The position numbers and the translations under genes are program-made. Source: an uncultured Gammaproteobacteria bacterium (lineage in GTDB: Bacteria; Pseudomonadota; Gammaproteobacteria; Nitrosococcales; Methylophagaceae). From it: DNA of 64,000 nucleotides. Positions 29,813 to 38,646 of the stretch are shown one piece after another. Location of the stretch: positions 119,876 to 183,875 of the forward strand of contig CAJQLA010000002.1 in NCBI GenBank assembly GCA_905479075.1. Reading direction: 5' to 3'. The notes under the pieces are model-generated. The model did no database searches, was not told the DNA's origin, and saw only the letters and a list, made by a program, of their open reading frames with translations. Numbering within the stretch: the first letter of the stretch is position 1; the number at the start of each line of letters is the position of its first letter.

Positions 29813-30820
29813 CTAGCAAATAATCGTTTTACTGGCCTGACCTTGTTGTTCTCGAACCAAACGCGGTACAAGATAACCAGACAGTTGTTTACGTACTTGT
29901 TGTATTAACGAAATACCAATCGATTCAGCCACATCAAAGTGACCAGCACCTTGTACAGGGTCAAGTAAGTGTAAGTAGTAGGGCATAACATTGAGTTCAC
30001 TTAGGCGTTCACTTAAATTGATAAGGTCGACTACAGTATCGTTAATGTCTTTTAGCAGTACCGATTGATTGAGCAACTGCACATTGATATCTGTTAATGC
30101 TTTTAGGGCAGGAATAACATCATCAACAAGTTCATTAGCATGATTGGCATGAATGACCATCACTATTTGAAACCGAGAATTCATAAGCGTCTCTAATAAT
30201 GATTGAGTGACTCTACCTGGCAACACAACAGGTAGGCGACTATGAATGCGTAGGCGTTTAATATGAGAAATGGTTCCAAGTTCAGTTATCAACCCTTCGA
30301 GTTTTGTATCACTTAAGCTTAATGGATCGCCACCACTTAAAATAATCTCTTTTATGGACGTATCTTGTTTGAGAGTGGTCATAGTCTGCTGCCATTGGCT
30401 AGCTAGGGGATTACTATCACCATAAGGAAAATGGCGCCGAAAACAATAACGACAATGAATTGCACAAGCGCCTGTTGTTAATAATAAAGCACGACCATGA
30501 TATTTTTGTAGTAAACCTGGACTGGTAATGGCCAGTTTGTCACCAACAGGATCGCTGACAAAGTCCGTGTCGATTTTCCCTTCATCCGACAAAGGAAAAA
30601 CTTGTCTTAATAAGGGGTCATTGACATCCCCATAGCGCATTTTATTGGCATAAGTTTGGGGGACTCGCAGAGGGAATTGTTTGAGGATTTCACCGTCAAT
30701 AGCTTCAAGCTTGTCCTTTAGTCCTAACTGTGACAATAACGTCTCTGGATCATTGATCGCATTTGACAGCGCTATTTGCCAAGCTTGTTTTGGTACGAGG
30801 GGCTGTGTTTGAGGTATCAT
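29813..30820 (-). CDS. epmB: EF-P beta-lysylation protein EpmB (lysine 2,3-aminomutase family)
   Basis: A radical-SAM enzyme that converts alpha-lysine to beta-lysine for attachment to elongation factor P. It is 335 residues. The cluster motif is C119-x3-C123-x2-C126 (CAIHCRYC), followed by the conserved RRHFPYG. The length and neighbourhood (divergent from efp, with epmA behind it) separate it from catabolic KamA proteins. It is divergent from efp with a 52-base gap that must hold both promoters or a shared operator. Confidence 0.96.
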   Translation of the reverse strand: MIPQTQPLVPKQAWQIALSNAINDPETLLSQLGLKDKLEAIDGEILKQFPLRVPQTYANKMRYGDVNDPLLRQVFPLSDEGKIDTDFVSDPVGDKLAITSPGLLQKYHGRALLLTTGACAIHCRYCFRRHFPYGDSNPLASQWQQTMTTLKQDTSIKEIILSGGDPLSLSDTKLEGLITELGTISHIKRLRIHSRLPVVLPGRVTQSLLETLMNSRFQIVMVIHANHANELVDDVIPALKALTDINVQLLNQSVLLKDINDTVVDLINLSERLSELNVMPYYLHLLDPVQGAGHFDVAESIGISLIQQVRKQLSGYLVPRLVREQQGQASKTIIC

Positions 30821-30872
30821 ATTGCGCCTAACTAAATAAACAGACGATGATCGTCACCCAAAAGAGGTTGCT

Positions 30873-31442
30873 ATGGCAAGTGTAAGTACAAATCAATTTA
30901 AATCTGGACTCAAATTTATGCTGGATGGGGATCCTTGCAGCATTATCGAAAATGAATTGGTTAAGCCTGGTAAGGGTCAAGCATTTAATCGCGTTAAATT
31001 TCGTAACTTAAAAACGGGCCGGGTCAACGAGCGGACTTTTAAGTCTGGTGAAAGCGTTGAAAGTGCTGATGTTGTTGAAGTCGAATTAGAGTATTCCTAC
31101 ACAGATGGTGAGTTTTGGTACTTTATGGATCCAGAGTCATATGAACAACATGCAGCTGATGCCAATGCCATTGAAGATTGCAAACAATGGTTAAAAGAGC
31201 AATATGTTTATACCGTCACGCAATGGAATGGCACGCCACTGCTTGTGACAGCGCCTAATTTTGTTAACTTAGCTGTGACCGATACTGATCCAGGTTTAAA
31301 AGGTGATACAGCAGGTACAGGCGGTAAACCAGCTACATTAGAAACAGGTGCGGTAGTACGTGTGCCTTTATTTATGAATATTGGCGATGTGCTGCGTATT
31401 GATACGCGTAGTGGTGAGTACGTCGAGAGAGCTAAATCCTAA
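30873..31442 (+). CDS. efp: Translation elongation factor P
   Basis: A 189-residue tRNA-shaped factor that rescues ribosomes stalled at polyproline. The three-domain KOW/OB/OB layout has normal length. The modified lysine is K34 in the loop KPGKGQAF, which fits lysylation by EpmA rather than rhamnosylation of arginine. Both modification genes flank it, epmB upstream on the other strand and epmA 76 bases downstream on the same strand. Confidence 0.98.
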   Translation: MASVSTNQFKSGLKFMLDGDPCSIIENELVKPGKGQAFNRVKFRNLKTGRVNERTFKSGESVESADVVEVELEYSYTDGEFWYFMDPESYEQHAADANAIEDCKQWLKEQYVYTVTQWNGTPLLVTAPNFVNLAVTDTDPGLKGDTAGTGGKPATLETGAVVRVPLFMNIGDVLRIDTRSGEYVERAKS

Positions 31443-31517
31443 TTCATCTCTGTGTGAAAAGCCTTGTACTACAATAAAATCATTTGATGAATAGCATGTC
31501 GTATTTGATATGTAGTT

Positions 31518-32486
31518 ATGAACAATAATTGGCAACCTTCAGCTGATCTGGAAACATTAAAAAAACGGGCACAGTTTATTGCTGATGTCCGTTTGTTTTT
31601 TACACGAAAAGGCATGCTCGAAGTCGACACACCTATTTTGTCACGGGCTGCACCAACAGCACCTTATCTAGATAGTTTCAAGACTCACTATATTCCTTTA
31701 GGGACAGATCAAAAACAGGATTATTACCTTCAGACATCACCTGAGTTCGCCATGAAACAGTTGCTGGCGGCGGGTAGTAGTTCTATCTATCAAATTGCCA
31801 AAGTGTTTCGCAATGGAGAGCGGGGAAAGTACCACTTACCAGAGTTCACCATGCTTGAGTGGTATCGTATTGAATTGTCACTTGATGAACTTATGGATGA
31901 AATTAATGAATTACTGGCGAGTATTTTTGCTATTACTAGTAGTACACGCCTAAGTTATCAACAAGTATTCAAACAAAGTTTAAATATAGATGTGTTTGCA
32001 ATTTCCGATAGTGAAGTAGAGCAGTTAGCGAAACAACACTTACCTAATCTTTCAGAAAACATACAACTTGATCGTGATGGTTGGCTAGAATTATTGATGA
32101 GCGAAGTAATTGAACCTAAATTAGCCGAATTGGCCCAAGCTGTTTTTATATTTGATTTTCCTGCCTCTCAGGCCCAGTTAGCTAAAATTAAATTAGATAA
32201 ACAAGGCCATCAGGTTGCAGCGCGTTTTGAGCTCTATATTAGAGGAATAGAAATAGCCAATGGCTATGATGAATTGCTTGATGCTGATGAGCTACGACAA
32301 CGATTTGAGCAAGATAATCAACAACGACGCGGATTAAACAAACAAATCATGCCTGTTGATGACAACTTATTGGACGCTATGCAAGCAGGTTTACCACAAT
32401 GTACAGGTGTGGCTTTAGGTTTAGATAGATTGTTAATGATAGTGCTTGATAAAAAGGCTATTGATGAGGTTCAAAGTTTCAGCTAG
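31518..32486 (+). CDS. epmA: EF-P lysine ligase EpmA (PoxA/GenX/YjeA)
   Basis: A class II lysyl-tRNA-synthetase paralogue without the anticodon-binding domain, 322 residues, that attaches beta-lysine to EF-P. The motif 1 region (PILSRAAPTAPYLDSF), motif 2 (FRNGERGKYHLPEFTMLEWY) and motif 3 (TGVALGLDRLLMI) are all visible. Only the catalytic core is present, as expected for EpmA. It completes the efp-epmA-epmB set within 3 kb. The third modification enzyme of E. coli, EpmC, is not in the window. Confidence 0.97.
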   Translation: MNNNWQPSADLETLKKRAQFIADVRLFFTRKGMLEVDTPILSRAAPTAPYLDSFKTHYIPLGTDQKQDYYLQTSPEFAMKQLLAAGSSSIYQIAKVFRNGERGKYHLPEFTMLEWYRIELSLDELMDEINELLASIFAITSSTRLSYQQVFKQSLNIDVFAISDSEVEQLAKQHLPNLSENIQLDRDGWLELLMSEVIEPKLAELAQAVFIFDFPASQAQLAKIKLDKQGHQVAARFELYIRGIEIANGYDELLDADELRQRFEQDNQQRRGLNKQIMPVDDNLLDAMQAGLPQCTGVALGLDRLLMIVLDKKAIDEVQSFS

Positions 32487-32516
32487 GTTTTGTCTATTAA
32501 AAAAAGCTTTAGAATA

Positions 32517-33014
32517 ATGGAAAAGGATTTCTCTAGGTTAATTGATGTGCGCCTTATCACAAGTGTATATTTTCTTTGCTTAGCAACTTCAGTTCATGCA
32601 CAAGTTTATAAATGCAGCGACACTGGACAGGTTATCTACAGTGATAAGCCCTGTGCCGATAATGCACAGGAAATTAAAGTAGAGGTTTATACACCTAAAG
32701 CTGAAGATATCGAAACGCAACAACGTATCACTGAGTCATATCAAGAAGAATCTAAATACCATGATTTATTGGCATTGCGACAGCATAATGAAAACTTAAA
32801 AAAACAAATTCAACAGCTATATCAACAACGAGATGAGGAATTAAAAGCTTTTGAGCAAAAAATTTATCGCTATTCGGATACACAGGTTGCGACTACCGAA
32901 CATGGTTTATTTAAAAAAATGGAAAAAATTAGTGCTGATTATCAAGCGATAATTGTACAACTTGAGGCTAAAATTAAGGAAAATGACAGTAAAATAGCCG
33001 AAATACATTTTTAA
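32517..33014 (+). CDS. DUF4124 domain protein with coiled coil
   Basis: A 165-residue exported protein if started at the ATG at 32517; a TTG nine codons upstream is the alternative. After a signal-like hydrophobic stretch ending in VHA it has the DUF4124 pattern QVYKCSDTGQVIYSDKPC, with two cysteines that may form a disulfide. The rest, about residues 60-165, is rich in E, K and Q and predicts as coiled coil. DUF4124 proteins are common in gammaproteobacterial envelopes and have no known function. It lies just downstream of epmA but has no visible connection to EF-P. Confidence 0.8.
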   Translation: MEKDFSRLIDVRLITSVYFLCLATSVHAQVYKCSDTGQVIYSDKPCADNAQEIKVEVYTPKAEDIETQQRITESYQEESKYHDLLALRQHNENLKKQIQQLYQQRDEELKAFEQKIYRYSDTQVATTEHGLFKKMEKISADYQAIIVQLEAKIKENDSKIAEIHF

Positions 33015-33135
33015 AATCAATAAAGTAGTTTTCGTATTAAGGTTGATAAATGGTTTTCCAGACCGGAACTGTTGATCAGGTAGAGTGGTAATAACTGTCT
33101 TTGGCGTTGCATGTCTTAACTTTTAAAGCGAAGAA

Positions 33136-34437
33136 TTATTCCATTAAGCCTGGTAGCCAAAGCGTAATTTCTGGGAAGCTAATGATCACAGCTAACACGA
33201 TTAGCTGAATAATTATAAATGGCACAATGCCTTTATAGATATCTTGTAGTTTAAGTGTGGGTGCACTGGCTTTTAGATAAAACAATGAAAAGCCAAATGG
33301 TGGCGTTAGGAAAGAGGTTTGCAAGTTCAAAGCAATCAACAGGGCAAACCAGAGAGGATCGAGCCCCATGTGAATAGCAACAGGTGCAATGATCGGCACT
33401 ACGATAAAGCAGATTTCGATAAAGTCTAAAAAGAATCCCAGTATGAAAATAAGCAGCATACTCAGGATCAAGAAGCTCCACTTACCGCCGGGTAAGTTAT
33501 TGAAGATATCGAAAATAAGGTTATCACCACCCATTCCAACGAAGACAAGGCCAAAGGCAGTAGCGCCGATTAAAATTAAAAATACCATGCTAGTTAGGCG
33601 CGTGGTTTGCCGCATGGCTAGATTGAGATTATCGAGTGTTAATTTGCCATGCAGGGCTGCAAGAAGCATGGCACCTAAGGCACCAACAGCAGCTGACTCT
33701 GTAGGTGAGGCAATACCAAAGAAGATAGATCCTAACACGGCGAGCACTAATGCCAGAGGTGGTAATAGGCTTTTTAAAACTTTAAAACCGAGATGTTCAT
33801 TGTTAGCAATTTCAGTTTTAATTGCAGGAGCGATAGTTGGGTTTCGCCAAGCAATAAAACCGATATAGGTCATATAGGCTAAAACTAACATCATGCCTGG
33901 AACCGCCGCAGCAATGAATAGTTGGCCAACAGGTACACCGATGACATCGCCTAATAAAATCAAAATAATACTGGGCGGAATAATTTGACCTAGGGTGCCA
34001 GATGCAGCGATAGTCCCACCTGCCAATGTGGGTGCATAGCCATGTTTAAGCATTGCAGGCAAAGCAATGACTGCCATAGTGACAACGGAAGCACCGACGA
34101 CACCCGTAGTGGCTGCTAGTAAAGCACCAACAAGCACAACGGAGATAGCAAGACCACCTCTGACTCTGCCAAATAAACGGCCCATGGTTTCCAACAGTTC
34201 TTCTGCGATCCCCGATTTTTCCAATACAACGCCCATAAACACAAAAAGAGGCACAGCCAACAAAGTGAAGTTGGTCATAATGCCCCAAATTCTAAGCGGC
34301 AATAAATCGAAAAAACCAAAACCTAAAAAGATACCACCAAAAGCGAGAGCAACTGACCCGAGAGTAAAGGCGACAGGAAAACCTGCTAGTAAAAGCAGGA
34401 ACAACACAGCAAACATCACTAAAGCCCAGACTTCCAT
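33136..34437 (-). CDS. TRAP transporter large permease (DctM family)
   Basis: A 433-residue membrane protein with about 12 hydrophobic segments, the ion-coupled transport subunit of a tripartite periplasmic (TRAP) transporter. Family marks are the glycine/proline-rich stretch SGTLGQIIPPSIILI and the end segment FLTPPFGFSLFYLKA. The last part resembles the subgroup annotated for mannitol or chloroaromatic compounds, but this does not give a substrate. It follows the small permease gene with a one-base overlap (TAATG). No periplasmic binding protein gene is next to it. Confidence 0.92.
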   Translation of the reverse strand: MEVWALVMFAVLFLLLLAGFPVAFTLGSVALAFGGIFLGFGFFDLLPLRIWGIMTNFTLLAVPLFVFMGVVLEKSGIAEELLETMGRLFGRVRGGLAISVVLVGALLAATTGVVGASVVTMAVIALPAMLKHGYAPTLAGGTIAASGTLGQIIPPSIILILLGDVIGVPVGQLFIAAAVPGMMLVLAYMTYIGFIAWRNPTIAPAIKTEIANNEHLGFKVLKSLLPPLALVLAVLGSIFFGIASPTESAAVGALGAMLLAALHGKLTLDNLNLAMRQTTRLTSMVFLILIGATAFGLVFVGMGGDNLIFDIFNNLPGGKWSFLILSMLLIFILGFFLDFIEICFIVVPIIAPVAIHMGLDPLWFALLIALNLQTSFLTPPFGFSLFYLKASAPTLKLQDIYKGIVPFIIIQLIVLAVIISFPEITLWLPGLME

Positions 34438-34949
34438 TAGCTGTGTTCCTGATGTTTAAGTTTTAAAATATTTTTGAGTAACTCACTAATGCCTTGCAGA
34501 ATAATCAGTGCAAAGGCAACCAGTAAACTGGCTTTGAGTAGATAACGATAGGGTAGACCACCAGGATCAGGCGAACCTTCTTGATAATAAAAGGCATTTT
34601 CTACAAAAGGCCAAGCGGTTGTTAAAATAAGGGTACAAAAAGGAAACAACAACAGTAAAATGCCAACAATATTTATGAGCGCACGATGCTTATCAGTTAA
34701 AAATTGACTCTGATAAAGGATATCAACGCGTACATGGTCATCATGTTTATAGGTATAGGCAGCGCCTAAAAGGAAAACAAGTGCGAATAAATGCCATTCT
34801 AACTCTTGTAAAGCCACTGAGCCTTGATGGAAAAAGTAACGCATGGCAACGTCATAACAAATTAATAAAACCATTGCTAATACGAGCCATGATGCGGTTC
34901 GGCCAATCCATTCGTTAATGGCATCAATGACAGAGATAATGGCTTTCAT
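34437..34949 (-). CDS. TRAP transporter small permease (DctQ family)
   Basis: A 170-residue membrane protein with four hydrophobic segments, typical of the DctQ subunit that connects the large permease to the binding protein. The conserved ALQELEWHLFALVFLLGAAYT and DDHVRVD segments are present. Its start codon is divergent from yaaA with about 180 bases between them. The stop overlaps the large-permease start. In most TRAP operons the binding protein (DctP) gene comes first; here it is missing. Confidence 0.92.
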   Translation of the reverse strand: MKAIISVIDAINEWIGRTASWLVLAMVLLICYDVAMRYFFHQGSVALQELEWHLFALVFLLGAAYTYKHDDHVRVDILYQSQFLTDKHRALINIVGILLLLFPFCTLILTTAWPFVENAFYYQEGSPDPGGLPYRYLLKASLLVAFALIILQGISELLKNILKLKHQEHS

Positions 34950-35129
34950 AAGCGATTTGTTATTTTGTTTTATAAAGAGGTCTCAGAGTGTCCCATAAAA
35001 TGGGTTCTAGCTCTAGTTTTGTATACGGTTTGAGCTGGACTACTTGGTGTAATAAACAAGTAATGGTAAAGTGCTTGTTGATTCTTTTTACTCCTTTGTT
35101 TTGAAAACAACATTTAGGATAACTAAATT

Positions 35130-35894
35130 ATGCTTACTGTTATTTCACCTGCCAAAACCTTAGATTTTGAAAGTCAGCCATGCACGCAAGATCACACACA
35201 ACCCCAATTTTTGGAACAATCACAACAGCTAATCAATGAGCTACGTGAGCTAACTGCGCCAGCTATTGCAAGTTTGATGAAGTTAAGTGATAAGTTGGCT
35301 GGCCTTAATATGGCACGATTTCAAACTTGGCAAGCACCATTTAATCTTGAAAATTCAAAACAAGCTGTTTTAGCTTTCAAGGGCGATGTGTACACAGGTT
35401 TGGATGCTGAGACTATGGATGAGAAGGGCTTTGATTTTGCTCAAAAACACTTACGGATCTTATCTGGACTTTATGGCGTGCTGAAACCGTTAGATTTAAT
35501 TCAGCCCTATCGCTTGGAGATGGGCACTAAATTTGCTAATAGCAAAGGGACTAATTTATACCAGTTTTGGGGTAGTCAGCTACGCGAAGAAATAGAAAGT
35601 TTAGCGGATGACGAGATTGTGGTTAATTTGGCTTCAAATGAATATTTTAAAGCCCTAGAAGCAAAGAAATTAAATGCCCGGATTATTACACCAATTTTCA
35701 AAGATTGGAAAAATGGTGAATATAAGATTATTAGTTTCTACGCTAAGAAAGCACGTGGCTTTATGAGCCGCTATATTATTGATCATAAAATCAATGATCC
35801 AGAGCGGTTAAAAGAATTTGATAGTGAAGGTTATCGATTTAGTGCTGAAATGACAGAAGGTGATAACTGGGTATTCATTCGCGATCACGATTAG
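35130..35894 (+). CDS. yaaA: Peroxide-stress protein YaaA
   Basis: A 254-residue cytoplasmic protein of the YaaA/DUF328 family, which in E. coli is induced by OxyR and lowers free intracellular iron during peroxide stress. Family marks are the start [13 protein letters not shown], the segment [25 protein letters not shown], and the end [11 protein letters not shown]. It is a single-gene unit. Its stop codon overlaps the stop of the convergent phosphatase-family gene by three bases. Peroxide control is known for the family but no OxyR site is clear here. Confidence 0.95.
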   Translation: MLTVISPAKTLDFESQPCTQDHTQPQFLEQSQQLINELRELTAPAIASLMKLSDKLAGLNMARFQTWQAPFNLENSKQAVLAFKGDVYTGLDAETMDEKGFDFAQKHLRILSGLYGVLKPLDLIQPYRLEMGTKFANSKGTNLYQFWGSQLREEIESLADDEIVVNLASNEYFKALEAKKLNARIITPIFKDWKNGEYKIISFYAKKARGFMSRYIIDHKINDPERLKEFDSEGYRFSAEMTEGDNWVFIRDHD

Positions 35895-36697
35895 CTGTAT
35901 CGATGCGCCTGTTTAAGCTGAATGTGCTCTTCATTGTCATTCTTTTCAAATTCAAATGTCGCAATTAAAGGTGCATGATCCGATAATTTTCGCCATGAAG
36001 AGTAGCGTGGTCGCTCGCAAGTGACAGGTCTTATTTTACGATAATAAACGCGATCCATTTTTAAAATAGGCAGCCAGGCTGGCCATGTTCGAGCATGTTT
36101 ATTATGCAAAGCTTGATGTGTTTCACGTAGATGCAAATGTTTTGAAAAATAACGTTCTGCATTCTCAGACCAGTCGTTGAAATCCCCAGCAATGATTAAG
36201 GGTGCGTCTTTAGGGACGTGTTCTTCGATCCGTTCGCATAGGATTTTAAACTGTTGTTTACGCTCTGTATTTATTAAACCTAAGTGAATACAGATGATAT
36301 GTAACTCTTGCTCGATTGAGGGTAGATCAAGTACACCATGTAATAAGCTACGACTTGCCCAAGACATAGAAGAAACATTGATATTTTCCCAGCGAATAAA
36401 AGGGTACTTGCTGAGGATAGCATTGCCATGATGGCCTAAGCTATACAAGGCATTTTTGCCATAGGCAACGTGTGGCCATACATCTTCAGCAAGAAAGTCC
36501 GCATGAGATAATTCGGGCCAATCTCTGTGTGTTATTTGATGTTGTTTGTGTTCACCTTGCACTTCTTGCAAGAACAAAATATCGGCTTTTGATTCAACGA
36601 GGGCTTCTCTCAAGCGATGTAAGACAAAGCGCCGATTGCTGGCACTAAAACCTTTATGGATGTTGTAGGTCAGAATGCGTAATTGATTTTGAGGCAT
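35891..36697 (-). CDS. Endonuclease/exonuclease/phosphatase family protein
   Basis: A 268-residue metal-dependent hydrolase of the DNase I-like fold if started at the ATG at 36697; a TTG 15 codons upstream would add a non-conserved tail. The fold motifs are visible: LTYNIHKG at the start, [16 protein letters not shown] and, near the end, SDHAPLIA, which contribute the metal-binding and catalytic Asn, Glu, Asp and His. No signal peptide is seen. Members act on nucleic acids, inositol phosphates or lipids, so the substrate cannot be predicted. It is similar to the E. coli YbhP/YafD group. Confidence 0.88.
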   Translation of the reverse strand: MPQNQLRILTYNIHKGFSASNRRFVLHRLREALVESKADILFLQEVQGEHKQHQITHRDWPELSHADFLAEDVWPHVAYGKNALYSLGHHGNAILSKYPFIRWENINVSSMSWASRSLLHGVLDLPSIEQELHIICIHLGLINTERKQQFKILCERIEEHVPKDAPLIIAGDFNDWSENAERYFSKHLHLRETHQALHNKHARTWPAWLPILKMDRVYYRKIRPVTCERPRYSSWRKLSDHAPLIATFEFEKNDNEEHIQLKQAHRYS

Positions 36698-36831
36698 AAA
36701 GTGATACTCGCTCAACACGTACTCTGTCACTTTAACAGACAATGCTAAAAAGACTTAGTTTTTAGCTTAAATTCTAGCCCATTTTTTGAATAGCATCTAA
36801 TGGGTTTTTGATGCTTTTTTGCCACAAAATT

Positions 36832-37071
36832 TTACTTTTTAATAGCGCCGATAATAAAGAGTAATAGAGCTGCACCCGCTGTTGCACTGATGATAGAACC
36901 GATCATGCCACTGGCTGTGATGCCAACGAGATTGAATACAAACCCGCCGAAAATAGCACCAATAACCCCCACGACAATATTTCCGATCAAACCAAAGCCA
37001 CCACCTTTCATTAAATTACCGGCTAACCAACCGGCGATAGCACCTACGGCTAAAAAAGCGATTATATTCAT
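36832..37071 (-). CDS. GlsB/YeaQ/YmgE family small membrane protein
   Basis: A 79-residue very hydrophobic, glycine-rich protein with three transmembrane segments, matching the transglycosylase-associated-protein/YeaQ family. Typical sequence is AGWLAGNLMKGGGFGLIGNIVVGVIGA. Members are often stress-induced, but their function is not known; the older name transglycosylase-associated rests on weak evidence. It stands alone on the minus strand, between the phosphatase-family gene and dodecin. Confidence 0.9.
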   Translation of the reverse strand: MNIIAFLAVGAIAGWLAGNLMKGGGFGLIGNIVVGVIGAIFGGFVFNLVGITASGMIGSIISATAGAALLLFIIGAIKK

Positions 37072-37232
37072 GGTCTTTCCTTATTGAGTATGAGTAAGTG
37101 TTATGACGTTAGATGAGTAAAACAAATTTTAATACAACTTTATTACTCAGGATTTTATTTTTTTGGTTAATGACTGCTTCGTTTTGAGTAGCGGCTATAG
37201 TTGGTTGTAGAAAGCGCGTCGTTTACCAGATA

Positions 37233-37433
37233 TTATTTAAGGATAAAAGTGACTTTTAAAGCAACTTTATAGGCAGCGATTTTATTTTTTTTGATATCAA
37301 GAGACTGGTCTTTGACCCAAACAGATGTAACGTTTTCTAGGGTTTTTGTGGCACGTTTGACACCTTCTTCAATGGCATCATCGAAACTTTTAGGTGAGCT
37401 GGCAATAATTTCAGTGACTCTTGCTACGGACAT
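37233..37433 (-). CDS. Dodecin family flavin-binding protein
   Basis: A 66-residue protein that forms hollow dodecamers storing flavins such as FMN or riboflavin. The typical pattern is present: a start VARVTEIIASSPKSFDDAIEEG, then a helix with RATKTLENV, the tryptophan in VWVKDQS that stacks on the isoalloxazine ring, and a C-terminal beta-strand. Length is normal. The ribosome-binding site is AAGGAGA on the minus strand, just upstream of ATG. It is a monocistronic gene. Confidence 0.93.
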   Translation of the reverse strand: MSVARVTEIIASSPKSFDDAIEEGVKRATKTLENVTSVWVKDQSLDIKKNKIAAYKVALKVTFILK

Positions 37434-37518
37434 AATATTCTCCTTAAAGTAGGTATAAAAAATACTGTGTGTTCAACCTTTGAGTATATAGCTTGAAGCT
37501 TAACCGAAAATGAACAAG

Positions 37519-38646
37519 CTATAATTCCTTTAATGTTTTAGGAATAGCCTTGTTTTGAGGTGATATGGCATCATGAGGACAGGCATCAATACAGGCATAG
37601 CAGCGGATACATTCACTGTCATCGATAAATAAGCTGTTGTAATACAGGCCTGAAGTTTGACCTGGCTGAATTGTCTTGAACTCACTGACTTTTCGGTTTT
37701 TTCCGATGCCTGAAAGGGTGAACCCGGTTGCCTCAACGATACAGTTTTCAACAGGCTTGACTAATAAACATTCGTCACAAAGTACACACTTTGTATTATC
37801 GACAACGGGTGCAGGAGAACGAACGTCTTCAAATTTATCATAACGAATATCACGACTCGATAAGCCGACCTCTGTTAATACTTCAACTCCGTGGTCTATC
37901 ATTGGCGGAGGACCACAGAAAAAAGCACTGACATTGTTAACATCAAACTTCTTATTGGCAAGGTAATGTTCATTGAAGTATTCGGTGACAAAACCTTTTG
38001 GCCCTTGCCAATTACTGTCTTCGGGTTCTTCTGATAAAACAGGGATGAATTCAAAATGATGTTTAGGATTCCACTTTTTAGCTAAATCGGCCATTTCATC
38101 AAGACAATATAAGTCTGCTTGGGTACGAGCTCCATAGAAGAAATAGCAGTCGCGTGCTAATGATTGCTGGCAAGCGTGTTCTACAATAGCTTTGATAGCG
38201 CTCATGCCGCTACCGCCCGCAATACACACTATTGTTTTGTGTGAATTATCTAAGCCAAAATGTCCCATTGGGCCACTGACAGTCACTTTTTCACCTGTAC
38301 GATCTTTATCTTGCAACCAAGCGGATAGTTCACCACCTTCAACCAAACGAATAAAAAAAGTCACTTCATTTGGGTTTTCCAATTCGGGTGTTTTTGCAAA
38401 GGAATAGGCTCTTGGACGTTTTATACCGGGTACTTGTAGCGTGCCATATTGGCCTGCTTTTGCATTGATAAAGCCTTGATCAGCAGTGTAGTTGACAGTG
38501 ACTTCAAAAGTATCATAAGTCAGTTGTTTAACTTGGTTGATGGTACCTGGATGACTATCGACTCGTCGACGCTGAATGGTCGGATTAGGTTGTGGTAATA
38601 AGGTGTCAAAAGGATCGTTAAACACAGTAAGTTTTGATTTTGCCAT
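37519..38646 (-). CDS. FAD/NAD(P)-binding reductase with C-terminal 2[4Fe-4S] ferredoxin domain
   Basis: A 375-residue cytoplasmic electron-transfer protein. The N-terminal half is a ferredoxin-NADP reductase-type module: FAD-binding RAYSFA (residues 79-84), nucleotide-binding GGSGMSA (144-150) and CGPPPMI (244-250). The C-terminal part has two iron-sulfur sites, C287-C290-C293-C302 and the classical C346-C349-C352-C356-P. It overlaps the upstream molybdopterin gene by one base (TAATG). The pair therefore probably forms one enzyme, with this protein passing electrons between NAD(P)H and the molybdenum subunit. The direction and substrate are unknown. Confidence 0.9.
   Translation of the reverse strand: MAKSKLTVFNDPFDTLLPQPNPTIQRRRVDSHPGTINQVKQLTYDTFEVTVNYTADQGFINAKAGQYGTLQVPGIKRPRAYSFAKTPELENPNEVTFFIRLVEGGELSAWLQDKDRTGEKVTVSGPMGHFGLDNSHKTIVCIAGGSGMSAIKAIVEHACQQSLARDCYFFYGARTQADLYCLDEMADLAKKWNPKHHFEFIPVLSEEPEDSNWQGPKGFVTEYFNEHYLANKKFDVNNVSAFFCGPPPMIDHGVEVLTEVGLSSRDIRYDKFEDVRSPAPVVDNTKCVLCDECLLVKPVENCIVEATGFTLSGIGKNRKVSEFKTIQPGQTSGLYYNSLFIDDSECIRCYACIDACPHDAISPQNKAIPKTLKEL

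Noticed and set aside
33389..34459. Long open frames on the plus strand opposite the TRAP large permease gene
   Set aside because: They are antisense to a clear DctM-type protein, have no ribosome-binding sites, and their translations are rich in K, P and T as expected from the complement of hydrophobic codons.
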